Positions 1 through 8,316 of a stretch of 10,344 nt of DNA are shown in pieces. The stretch comes from Cyclostephanos tholiformis (Eukaryota; Bacillariophyta; Thalassiosirophyceae; Thalassiosirales; Thalassiosiraceae). The notes under the pieces are model-generated. The model did not search any database. It saw only the letters and a program-made list of their open reading frames with translations, and had not been told where the DNA came from. A program made the position numbers and the translations under genes. The DNA lies in the NCBI GenBank assembly GCA_036939975.1, contig JALLPB010001815.1, forward strand, positions 1 to 10,344. The letters are read 5' to 3'. Position 1 is the stretch's first letter. Every line of letters starts with the position of its first letter.

Positions 1-791
1 GATGGGAAGACTCAGGCACCACTTTTTGAAATACTAGCTAAATAACACTGTAACATAAGCACAAAAAGTGGGGCTAATCACCCCTAGCCCTCCATTCGAT
101 GTCATAGCATCTCATGTTGTGAGACGGCATTGTGACACCTGACTTTTTACGAGAAAATTCTTCCTGAGGCCATGGACTCCCACTAAACTTACGCTTCCCG
201 AACCAGCCTGGCGGGAGCGCGTTAGAAGAACAAAGAAAGTTCTAAAAATGGCTCGGGAACACACATTTTCTTGGCGCGGACCAACTCTGCAAAAGCCAAA
301 GATGTCGAAAGAGGCAGGGACAAGAACGAAGCCGTCATTGTAAACTTAGCCTCATTATTCCACTTTGGCCACACGTCGAAGTGAAATCCCATCGTTATCA
401 CGAAAAATTTTCCCATCGTTATCATGATAATCACCTTTTCAGGTAAATACCCTCCTCACTCACCTTTTCTCTCATCCCAAGGCGATCCCCTGATGCTCAA
501 TGGCCTTCGTGCCAGCTCGCTCCCATCCGGGCACTCAAATCCACGCAAAAGTGGTCCAACCTTGAGTTGGGAGGGATCATTCCTGATTTCCCGTCGGCTT
601 CGCCTAACACGGCAGCCAATTAGCCTCAATCGGCCTGCATACGCAGTTTTCACCAGTAATCAAAATCTAACATGATTTTTGTCCATCTCAAAATAGGCCA
701 TGCCCATCTCCTACCTCGACTCCTTTGGCCCTCCTGAAACAGAAGTCACTACCTGGCTCTTGTGGATGGATCAAGACTACAAAAAAATCGA
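1..791 (+). repeat. Split direct repeat A1 (left terminal repeat and leader)
   Basis: This stretch aligns colinearly with 7490-8303. Base 1 matches base 7490, and the match stops at base 791, inside the first gag frame (codon 31). Similarity is high over the first 200 bases and lower around 250-380. The copy in A2 is 23 bases longer, mainly because of a tandem duplication. The repeat holds a 10-base inverted repeat near its start (19-28 with 62-71) and two copies of CCCATCGTTATCA (388-400, 412-424). It should carry the promoter and leader, but no core promoter box can be named with confidence. Its true left edge may lie before the window. Confidence 0.9.
19..71. repeat. 10-bp perfect inverted repeat near the left end of A1
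   Basis: CCACTTTTTG (19-28) is the exact reverse complement of CAAAAAGTGG (62-71), with a 33-base loop. The same two arms occur unchanged in A2 at 7508-7517 and 7551-7560. A GGGG-(7)-CCCC stem follows at 70-84. Its place close to the repeat edge suggests a recombinase-binding site or an RNA hairpin. That role is inferred. Confidence 0.6.
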
Positions 792-1020
792 AGATGGCGA
801 CACTCTTGTTGCTGCCCTCATGGGTATTGCCCGCACTGGTGACATCCAAATACTCTACAAACCCCTCCTTGTCAAGGACAAGCAAGGGGAGCCCCTCGCG
901 TTTGTTGGCAATGCTAGCCACATCAAGTCAGAGCCTCACTTCATTTACCTTGACATCGAATCAGTCGGAAACTACCACCTGATCAAAAAACCACTCTCTA
1001 TCCCAAAAGCTGCACCATGA
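700..1020 (+). CDS. Gag-like protein, N-terminal fragment (frame-shifted)
   Basis: A 106-residue frame starts MPISYLDSFGPP. It is the first ATG of the element that is also conserved in repeat A2 (ATG at 8212), which supports this start. No known domain was recognised. The frame ends at TGA 1018-1020. The next plus-strand frame (+1) is open from 983 and runs on into the 1052-2329 frame, so the two were probably one protein broken by an indel between 983 and 1020, near the A6 run at 985-990. The position at the front of a YR retrotransposon suggests the N-terminus of the structural Gag-like protein. The assignment rests on position only. Confidence 0.55.
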   Translation: MPISYLDSFGPPETEVTTWLLWMDQDYKKIEDGDTLVAALMGIARTGDIQILYKPLLVKDKQGEPLAFVGNASHIKSEPHFIYLDIESVGNYHLIKKPLSIPKAAP

Positions 1021-1051
1021 AAACACCCTCCCCACCAAGTCTCTCAAGAAT

Positions 1052-2329
1052 ATGGTGTGGGAAAATTCAGAACCAGTTTGCATCTGCTTCCCTCCCATCG
1101 TTGCACCGATTTTCTTTGGACAGCGCCCATTAGAAGCTTCGATCTACGATGACGACTTCATAGACTGCATGTCCTCCATCAGCTCGAACCATAAAATATG
1201 GGCTGAACTCATGGTCAAATTTTTCAACCAAGAAGAGAATAACAGTGATGACATCGAAACTGTCATCAAAGGTCTAATCAAGAAACTCAAGAAAAATGAT
1301 TCTACCGCTGACTACATTCTCCCCACAGGACACGTCCCATCTACTCCCTATTTCTTCACGTATCAACTCCGCAGCCCAACCAAATGGCCCGCAGTCCAAA
1401 AAAAATTATCTGACTATTTCGAAAAAAATCCAACACCGACTCGCCCCCTTCCTCCCAACCAACCAATGGCAACAACCTACTCCTCAAATGACAGCGATGA
1501 AAACAAGAACAAAGGCCAGCATCCTACCCCTTCTAAGTCCTCTAACCCTCAGCGGCCCCCGGCACAAAACCAATACCTGCCCCCTCCTCCCCATCAACTA
1601 TGGCAACAATTCCCACAAATCATGGTCGAATCACGTGCAGATAAAGCAAAAGAAGAAGAAGCAAAGCTAACTATGATTATGCTAAGCCTATTCCTTGCCG
1701 GAGGACAAGTCGACTGGGATGAAGGCAAAATCTCCAACATCCACATACCTACCCCAACACAAGAATATAAAAATATCCTTGCCCAAGCATCAACCGCCCG
1801 TCCATCTCAAGCCGTGAATATTCTCTTCTCGGTTTTCACCACGCCCCCTGACTCAATGCAGGACCGCTTCTCCCCCCTCTTCAGCAAACTATCCATGGAA
1901 TTCTTCCCCAAGAACTTAGTCACTTCCTGGTTAAATGCCAACTTTCAAAAGACCAACCTTGACTCCCTCAGTTTCAAAACCAACGCAATTACAGTTCTCT
2001 GCTTTGTGAGTCAGAACGATGCGGCCCGACTCGAAGCTTCTTGCATGTTAGAAGAAATGGAAAAAAATGAAAAAATCTATGACTTTTCAGAATCACACAA
2101 AACAAAAGCAAAAGCCACCGTCGAAGGCCTCGGACGCATCAAAACCATCAACTGCATCGTCAAAATTTGTGCTAACATATGCGGCTTCATCCGCTCCTTT
2201 TTCAACGTCGAATTAGGCCAGCACCCTCTCATTTACGAGACATGTGTCAACACCATCAATTGCCTGACTCACCCAGATTTTAACCATTGGCACGCAGCGA
2301 ACACCAAGCGGCTTGTGCATCTTCCCTAA
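1052..2329 (+). CDS. Gag-like protein, central fragment
   Basis: A 425-residue frame whose first ATG is at 1052; the frame itself is open from 983. The N-terminal third has no recognised fold. Residues about 130-185 are low-complexity, rich in Pro, Asn and Ser, and probably a disordered linker. A charged stretch (RADKAKEEEAK, about residue 200) leads into a mostly helical-looking second half. No enzyme motif is visible, as expected for a Gag-like nucleic-acid-binding or particle-forming protein. It ends at TAA 2327-2329. The following frame (2342-3022) is in the same phase with only 12 bases between, so the TAA is probably a nonsense change in one longer protein. Function is inferred from place in the element and from the zinc knuckle downstream. 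Confidence 0.65.
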   Translation: MVWENSEPVCICFPPIVAPIFFGQRPLEASIYDDDFIDCMSSISSNHKIWAELMVKFFNQEENNSDDIETVIKGLIKKLKKNDSTADYILPTGHVPSTPYFFTYQLRSPTKWPAVQKKLSDYFEKNPTPTRPLPPNQPMATTYSSNDSDENKNKGQHPTPSKSSNPQRPPAQNQYLPPPPHQLWQQFPQIMVESRADKAKEEEAKLTMIMLSLFLAGGQVDWDEGKISNIHIPTPTQEYKNILAQASTARPSQAVNILFSVFTTPPDSMQDRFSPLFSKLSMEFFPKNLVTSWLNANFQKTNLDSLSFKTNAITVLCFVSQNDAARLEASCMLEEMEKNEKIYDFSESHKTKAKATVEGLGRIKTINCIVKICANICGFIRSFFNVELGQHPLIYETCVNTINCLTHPDFNHWHAANTKRLVHLP

Positions 2330-2341
2330 ATTTTTTTAAAT

Positions 2342-3022
2342 ATGATGCAACACGTTTTTGCACAGCAAGCTAAGTTTTCCTGCCTCACCGTTAACACCAA
2401 CAGAGTTGAAATTAACGGGCATTCAGCTGTTCTCAAGACGAAGCTCATCGAACAGACAATGAAGTACATCTCTCGTTTTTTCAAGAAAATGGCCGACCAC
2501 ATCGCCGAGGACTCCACTCCTACTGGAGTTCCTCGCTTCACTCCCGCCCAATTCAACCCAAACATCATAAATCAAATCCCCGATCCTACTCTCAAAGAAA
2601 ACGCTGATCCAAAAAAGAAAAAATCAGACGATCCCCCCCCTGGAACCCCAACCCGAGTTAAAAAAGCCAAACTAAAGCCAACCGGCAACGTCAACAAAGG
2701 GAAGCAAGGAATATTCCATGCAAAAGAAGGTATCGCACTGAACGAGCTGTTCCCGGCAGACCTTGAGAAAACACCCTGTGCCTTCTTTTGTTTCCAAGGA
2801 AAGAAATGTACCAAGCCAAAGTCTTCCTGCGGAAGGCTCCACGCAATGAGCTTCAACCAAATTGAACCCAATGACAAGACTAAGATCCTCAAACATTTTG
2901 ACAAAACAGGTAATGCTTGGCTAGACGCTGAAACGTTCCAGCACCACAAAATTGACATCCCTCCTGACTATGCCCACCTCCTTGGAGATATGTCTGGACC
3001 TACCGGAAAAAAAAGTGCGTAA
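2342..3022 (+). CDS. Gag-like protein, C-terminal fragment with CCCH-like zinc knuckle
   Basis: A 226-residue frame in the same phase as the frame ending at 2329, so most likely the C-terminal part of the same Gag-like protein. Residues about 78-120 are very basic (KKKK and several KxK runs), fitting RNA binding or nuclear entry. At about residues 141-162 there is a Cys/His cluster, CAFFCFQGKKC followed by CGRLH, spaced C-x9-C-x6-C-x3-H with one extra Cys inside. This is close to a CCCH zinc finger and unlike the CCHC knuckle (C-x2-C-x4-H-x4-C) of LTR-retrotransposon Gag. The frame ends at TAA 3020-3022. Pol lies in another frame and begins about 150 bases on, so it would need its own initiation. 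Confidence 0.7.
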   Translation: MMQHVFAQQAKFSCLTVNTNRVEINGHSAVLKTKLIEQTMKYISRFFKKMADHIAEDSTPTGVPRFTPAQFNPNIINQIPDPTLKENADPKKKKSDDPPPGTPTRVKKAKLKPTGNVNKGKQGIFHAKEGIALNELFPADLEKTPCAFFCFQGKKCTKPKSSCGRLHAMSFNQIEPNDKTKILKHFDKTGNAWLDAETFQHHKIDIPPDYAHLLGDMSGPTGKKSA

Positions 3023-3174
3023 AACAATTACAGTGCATACTACTACATACAATCCAAATCAAGCAAATTTCCTGTTTACTGAAAAATATTGATAACTGAG
3101 TTCTTTGGTCGTTCATCGCATTATCTGCTCAACCAGAAATAGTCAAGAAACCAGACTGCTCGGCAACATACCAA

Positions 3175-4041
3175 ATGATACATGATAGCATATTGCCTAG
3201 TAAAAAAACTCATGACCTAGATCACGAAATAATTGTTACACCTAAACAACCCAAATTAGAGAATCCTGAAGCCCCTCCTACCAAAATTCAAACTTTGGAA
3301 ACAAATGGCATCACAAAAAGAATTAAAAAGGACAAGATCCTCAATGAATACTCCCTCTCATGCCAAAATAAAGTCATCAATCAGAAACAAGCCAACACAC
3401 AAGGTGAGACTACCAAACAACCTATAACTTACCCTACCTTTGCACAACTTGTATGCGACTGCAAAATGAAGCCAAGTCTAAGCCACCAATACCGAGTCAA
3501 AGACTTGACCCTCGGCAACGTTATTGTGCTCATAATAAAAGAAGAAAAAGGCTATCTTTCAACCGCCTGCATATTGAACCTGATGGTCCTCAACAAGCTC
3601 TATAAAGATATGACTAAAGACGTCCTTCCACTAAGGAATTGGGACTTTTCCCTACTAAAAAACCCACGCTATAACTACAAATCCCAAGAGCGGATCTCTG
3701 AAGAACGAGTGGACTTAGCCACTGCAGGAATGATCCACTATGCCCTCCACCCAGGCATGCTGGTCCGATTTGTGAAAGGAGAATATGTTGGCGAAACAAG
3801 AGACGAAAAGGCAGTGCTCAAAAAAATCTCACCCTACATTACCATCGAAGACGCTGCCCACATAAAACGAATACTCACGCAGGGATGCCCTTCCCACCTC
3901 GTCTTAAGCAAGCCTACAAAAATGAAAAATGAAATCATTGCCAAAGGAAACCAAACCACCTTCTCGATGCACCAGGAGCTCGTGGCAAAAACCATGAATA
4001 AAGAAGAGAAACACAGCCACCTGATTGCCCTAAAACTCTGA
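3175..4041 (+). pseudogene. Pol fragment 1: N-terminal extension and start of reverse transcriptase
   Basis: A 288-residue frame. The first ATG is at 3175, and the frame is open from 3100 (TGA at 3097-3099). The first 100 or so residues are Lys-, Gln- and Thr-rich with no known domain. From about residue 183 the text (HYALHPGMLVRF, then a stretch ending ILTQGCPSHL) has the feel of the region before RT in DIRS-like pol proteins of diatoms. That is recognition from memory and was not searched. The frame stops at TGA 4039-4041 but continues in the same phase through TGA 4087-4089 and TGA 4417-4419 to 5823. The whole pol therefore spans about 882 codons with three internal stops. Confidence 0.75.
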
Positions 4042-4089
4042 GTCCTACATTTCTCTCCTTACTGCCGCAGCACACCGCAAGGGATATGA

Positions 4090-4419
4090 GTCAAATTGAA
4101 CCAAGACCCAAGAATCATATGGGATGGCTCAACCAAAGACTCACCCCATCAAATTGTGCTCAATGAGGTGACACCTACTGATGCAGAAGCCACGATCGAC
4201 TTCGGAAATGTTAAAACAACACTCCTCGTCAACATCTACAACTGGAGAGTTAGCTTCCCCGACAAAACAATCTTTATTGCTCTTGCTGACATTACTGCTT
4301 GCTTCAGATTTGCTAGAATTTCAGCGGATATTACTGGAGCCTTCGGTTTCATGGCGGACTCAAGATATTTTATAGCCACAAGTCACGTCTTCGGATCCAA
4401 CACCTCAGCAAGCAGCTGA
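4090..4419 (+). pseudogene. Pol fragment 2: reverse transcriptase fingers/palm, motifs A and B
   Basis: This is the same reading phase as the fragments either side, starting after TGA 4087-4089; the first in-track codon beyond is Asn-Gln at about 4096. PRIIWDGS near the start looks like the RT fingers. LADITACFRF holds the motif A aspartate (codon 4288-4290), which would bind a catalytic metal. FGSNTSASS (4390-4416) is in the place of motif B. The next codon is TGA 4417-4419, followed at once by EPLW, and Trp is the residue expected before Glu-Pro in this group. TGG to TGA is a one-base change. The 45 bases from 4042 to 4086 also belong to this domain and lie between two stops. Confidence 0.8.
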
Positions 4420-5823
4420 GAACCATTATGGAGAGCAATAGAAGCAATGATACCCGTACACATGAAAAACGCCCAAGACCTCATCATCAAGCATGCCAGC
4501 TTTTTAGAAAGTCTGACATGGGAAGACCCAACCACAAAAAAAGTACTTGCCCAACCCTGCCCGATTAACCAAGGAATACTCCAACAAGACGGAAATCTTA
4601 CCCCCCCCAAAGGGAATATATATGTCGATGACATCCTGTCCGCAGGAGTTGGCAAAGATTATGTAAGAAACCTGCTCGCTGCGACGGTCGGAAGCATCTT
4701 TACAGTTTGTGGAAACCTCACTGTGCAACAGTGTCCTTTATCCCTTAAAAAGTGGCGAATCACAAAGATAAGCCCAACCCAGATTGTCCTGGGGCTGGTA
4801 ATTGACACAAACCAAATGACTGTAGGACTGCCACAAGAATATCGAGACCAAGTTAAAGATCTTTTGACCAAATGGCCAAAATCCAGGAGACTCTTCCGAG
4901 CTAACAACATGCAAAAATTGATTGGCAAAATAGCCAGACTTGGCGAAGGGGCGCCCTGGATTTTCAAAATCATGTTGCACTTATACACGTCCCTTGCAAT
5001 CGCCCTCCAAACAAACAAGAAATTACTAGAGTTCACCTCTCAAAAATTCCGAGACATCGTTGCATGCATCCAAAAGAAACAATTCACCATATCCACCAAA
5101 AATGAAGTGAAAGAAATCAACTTTGCGATAAAATCTGCAGCAAAGATGGTGAATCATGCCAAAACTCTCTTTCCCATCAACGAATCGATGAGAGAAGAAC
5201 TTGATTTTATCAGACAAGCGCTGGATGACAATTCGGGCATAAAATTCGAGACACCGATTGCATTCCTTATCCCAAGAACACCCACAGCATTAGCCTTTGG
5301 CGATAGCTCCTTACTGGCTTGCGGGGGTTACTCAACTGAATTAAAATTTTGGTGGCATCTCAGAATTCCTGAAGAGATAGTAGCAAGAACTCTCCTCCAC
5401 ATGAAAAATGCAAAAAGTGGTGAATTCATATCCATCAACGTCCTTGAGTACGTGACAGTAATTATTAATTACTGCGGGGCATTAGTTGCCCTGGCAAATG
5501 AGAACAAGCGACTCACTGATGACCCACACCCAATAATATTGTGTATCACCGACAACACAAGCGCAAAAAATTGGACTTTGCATACGTCAAAAAAATCGAT
5601 TGTTGGTCGAGCCCTCGTGAGATTCTTCTGTGGTATCTTAATAAATTCAAGACTCGGCATCAACGCAAAATGGATCAGCACCCACACAAATGTCATCGCA
5701 GACGACATTTCAAGATTTGCTAACTCACCACCTAACAACTCACCACACACATCCAAATCTTCCTACGATTTTTCCACCCTCAAACAGAACCACAAAGTGC
5801 TCCGGACCTGTCTTTTTTACTAG
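4420..5823 (+). pseudogene. Pol fragment 3: reverse transcriptase motif C onward plus DIRS-type RNase H
   Basis: A continuous frame; the first ATG is at 4447. YVDD (4621-4632) is the RT motif C with both metal-binding aspartates. Further palm and thumb follow (a VLGLVIDT segment near 4786-4809). An RNase H-like domain lies at about 5290-5725, with Asp in FGDSS (5302), Glu in INVLEY (5446), Asp in ITDNTSA (5551) and Asp-Asp in IADDISRF (5701-5706). This D-E-D-D set with a closing HTNVIADDISR is typical of YR retrotransposons, and all four acidic positions are present. Together RT and RNase H would turn element RNA into DNA. The frame ends at TAG 5821-5823. The recombinase frame is -1 relative to it and already open from 5736, so the two overlap by 88 bases. 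Confidence 0.85.
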
Positions 5824-6521
5824 CCGAGTCACAAGCTGCTCTCTTTAATTTGGGAAATATTGTTGACAAAACAGTGTCCCGCATTAAGCCAGATAAAAAT
5901 ATTGGAACCTGCAGATTTAGGCAAGCTGTTTACCTAAACTGGTGTAAGGAAAAGAAAATACCGGACCCTGTCGGAGACCACCAAGGGTACCAATGCAATA
6001 TTGCATGCTTTGTTCAAAACCTGCTTAATGACACGCATTGTCGAGCAAAAACAATCCGTGGTTACGTCGACAGCATCAATGAGCTCTTCACCCTCCGAAG
6101 CTTCCAACAGCCAGTAAACTTATTGGACAAACACGACACGAACACCAAAATAATAACCGCAATCGAGGCTGAAGAAAACATTGCAAACCAGCGAAGTCCA
6201 ATAATGAATGAGATGTTTGCCCAAATGGGCGCAAACGTGGCAAATTTGCACGTCAACTCAGTAGACCAAGTCATTTTCGACTTCTTCTCCCTCATCCAAA
6301 TATATGGGTTCCATGTATCAGAATATGTGCAAACCACACAAACGAAAATCGATTATCATGAATACCCATCAGGAAAGCGCATTATAAAAGGATTCCTTCC
6401 CACTGACTGGTGTTTTCGAGACAAGAATAAGCAAATTGTTCAACCGGGACAAACCATTGATCTAGACTCACTTAAGCAGCTCAAGACTCATGATCACGTA
6501 CCAAATCCAAAAAATAGATAA
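5736..6521 (+). pseudogene. Tyrosine recombinase, N-terminal part (core-binding domain and start of catalytic domain)
   Basis: This frame is open from 5736 with no ATG until about 6204. Translation may therefore have come from a -1 shift out of pol, or from an ancestral fusion since broken by an indel in the T6 run at 5813-5818. Residues about 60-115 resemble a SAM-like core-binding domain (LNWCKEKK, then a segment ending INELFTL). At 6303-6326 the text YGFHVSEY sits where family members have the box I Arg of the catalytic tetrad. Here the codon 6312-6314 is CAT (His), and CGT or CGC to CAT or CAC is a single G-to-A change. The frame stops at TAA 6519-6521, and the catalytic domain continues in the same phase beyond. 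Confidence 0.75.
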
Positions 6522-7046
6522 AATGGACAGGTAATTACGGTCGCGGCCGACAAAGATCACCCTAAAATCTGCCCCGTCCGGGCTGCATTTCGCATTGCAG
6601 AACAAGCCAACAGGTTAAACCAAGGCAGTGCAACTGAGCCCCTCGCCATTTTCATTAATAAATGCAATGAACGAAAATACCTAATGGCCACAAAAATAGC
6701 AGAAATCTTACAAAAGGTGGCCGCGACTGTGCACCCTGACCTGACAAGCGATGAATTAAAACGATTCTCATTGCACTCCAGACGGGTTTGGGCAGTCGTA
6801 CTTTTAGATCAGGCTGGAAAAACACCAGATTTCATCAAATCACGACTTCACTGGTTGGGAGACTCATACCGCTCCTACCTGCGAGACACTGACAACATAC
6901 AGCAACAACACCTGACTGCCCTCGAGTCAGATTCCAATAAAAGTTACCAGCTACTTTTAGGAACCAACGCCAACATTCTACCAGACACCCCCCCCACAGA
7001 TGATGACATGGGCGAATACATTGATGGCGACAACCTCAAAAACTAA
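6522..7046 (+). pseudogene. Tyrosine recombinase, C-terminal catalytic part
   Basis: Same phase as the frame ending at 6521, separated only by TAA 6519-6521. The first ATG is at 6684, and the text upstream of it (for instance VITVAADKDHPKICPVRAA) reads as protein. FSLHSRRVWA carries the HxxR box (His 6774-6776, Arg 6783-6785). HWLGDS follows with Trp at 6852-6854 in the place of the His/Trp residue. YRSYLRDT holds the nucleophile, either Tyr 6867-6869 or, more likely, Tyr 6876-6878. These are boxes found in YRs of DIRS and Crypton elements. The enzyme would insert the circular DNA intermediate by a Tyr-linked strand exchange. The C-terminal 40 residues are acidic and probably disordered. Confidence 0.82.
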
Positions 7047-7268
7047 AAACTAACGATGCATAAATGTCTCAAAATAACCCATTTCTACTTCACTCCACTT
7101 AAACTTTTTTGCATGCTTGTAACACTTGGTGGCAACATCCGTCTCAGAAGGCATAGTTTCACCTCCCTAGCATTCTTCCGTGCGTGTTTACAACAGCACA
7201 AAGTGCGCATGCCCTATTGGCGAGATTTGGCATAAAAACCAGAGCTTGGGGGTCGTGTAACATGTTAC
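7047..7268 (+). other. Unique 3' untranslated stretch between recombinase stop and B1
   Basis: These 222 bases have no open frame of note and no match to the A or B repeats. They would form the first part of the 3' untranslated region. No polyadenylation signal of the AATAAA type is present; CATAAAAACC at 7230-7239 is only loosely similar. Confidence 0.4.
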
Positions 7269-7455
7269 AGACACCCATTTAGCTAAGTAAACCAAAAAGT
7301 AAAACCCCATTTTGATACAATGGCGAGTTATTAGTGGTTTATGTTGTATATCTAATCGTAGCTCAAGTTTGTTAGCCCTTCATTGCCTTCTAGTTGACAG
7401 AGGCGCTCTGTGTTGCAACTTAAGGCGCAATGAGTTTTTCCTCCCAAAAGGAAAA
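7269..7455 (+). repeat. Split direct repeat B1
   Basis: 187 bases aligned without a gap to 8303-8489, with 10 differences, 7 of them transitions. It starts at the A of AGACACCC and ends at the last A of AGGAAAA. It holds two hairpins: ACAGAG-GCG-CTCTGT (7397-7411) and TTTTCCT-CCCAAA-AGGAAAA (7436-7455). The second closes exactly at the repeat edge. B1 followed by A2 is the internal copy of the terminal junction expected in PAT/Ngaro-type elements. Confidence 0.9.
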
Positions 7456-7489
7456 TTGTCAGTAGCCGCAAGTCGGACGCGGTGAGAAT
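7456..7489 (+). other. 34-base linker between B1 and A2 (possible terminus or recombination site)
   Basis: The bases TTGTCAGTAGCCGC onward lie between the end of B homology and the start of A homology as far as the window shows. They are absent after B2, where the sequence continues ACAATCAG. They may be the true left end of A, since A1 upstream of base 1 is not in the window, or old target DNA between two tandem copies. Confidence 0.45.
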
Positions 7490-8303
7490 GATGGGAAGAC
7501 TCAGGCACCACTTTTTGAAATACTAGCTAAATAACACTGTAACACAAGCACAAAAAGTGGGGCTAATCACCCCTGGCCTTCTATTCGATGTCATAGCATC
7601 TCATTCTGTAAGACGGCATTGTGACACCTGACTTCTTACGAGAAAATTCTTCCTGAGACCGTGGACTCCCACTAGACTTACGCTTCCCGAACTATCTTGG
7701 CGGGAGCGCATTGGAAGAACAAAGAAAGTTCTAAAAGTGGCTCGGGAACACACATTTTCTTTGCGCCGGCCCACTCCGAGAAAGCCAAAGATGTTGAAGG
7801 AGGCGAGGACGAGAACCAAGCTGTCATTGGAGACTTAACCTCATTATTCCAATTTACCTTCACATCGAAGTGAAATCCCATCGTTATCAAAATTTTCATT
7901 TACCTTCACATAGAAGTGAAATCCCATCGTTATCACAAAAAATTTCTCAGGTAAATACTCCCCTAATTCACCTTCCCTCTCGCCCCAAAGCGATTCCCTG
8001 ACGCTCAATGGCCTCCATGCCAGCTCGCTCCTGTCCGGGCATTCAAATCCACGCAAAAGTGGTCCGACCTTAAGTTGGAAGGGATCATTCCTAATTTTCC
8101 TGTCGGCTTCGCCTAACACGGCAGCCTAATTTGCCGCAATCGGCCTGCATACGCAGTCTTCCCCCCAGTAATCAAAATCTAACATGATTTTTGTCCATCT
8201 CAAAATAGGCCATGCCCATCTCCGTCCTCGACTCGTTTGACCCTCCCAAAACGAAAGTCACTACCTGGCTTTCGTGGATGGATCAAGACTACAAAAAAAT
8301 CGA
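7490..8303 (+). repeat. Split direct repeat A2
   Basis: Second copy of the 5' region of the element, 814 bases against 791 in A1. It keeps the 10-base inverted repeat near the edge (7508-7517 with 7551-7560) and the gag start codon (8212). It has a 37-base near-perfect tandem duplication (7853-7889 and 7899-7935, one mismatch). Homology to A1 ends within ATCGA at 8303, where B2 begins, sharing one base. Confidence 0.9.
7853..7935. repeat. Tandem duplication of a 37-base unit inside A2
   Basis: TTTACCTTCACAT starts both units (7853-7889 and 7899-7935), and both end CCCATCGTTATCA. They differ at one base (C/A) and are separated by nine bases. A1 has a single full unit plus a 13-base partial copy (412-424), so the unit number varies between the two repeats. 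Confidence 0.85.
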
Positions 8304-8316
8304 GACACCCATTTAG
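8212..8316 (+). pseudogene. Truncated gag start in A2/B2
   Basis: ATG 8212 matches the gag ATG at 700. The first 31 codons follow the A1 frame with a handful of amino-acid changes (Y5V, G10D, E13K among them). The A2/B2 junction then joins it to B2, and it stops at TAG 8314-8316 after 34 codons. No function is suggested. It marks where the A repeat cuts into coding sequence. Confidence 0.7.

Noticed and set aside
222..434. Antisense frame in A1 with a similar antisense frame in A2 (about 7678-7899)
   Set aside because: Both contain the same short peptide stretches, but this part of A is among the most diverged and the changes alter amino acids freely. It looks like a by-product of the shared DNA.
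424..675. Plus-strand 83-codon frame in the A1 leader
   Set aside because: The frame is broken by stops in A2, so it is not conserved.
4039..4419. Nuclear code in which TGA means Trp
   Set aside because: Trp is coded by TGG throughout the other frames, and TAA breaks also occur (2327, 6519). Decay explains the data more simply.
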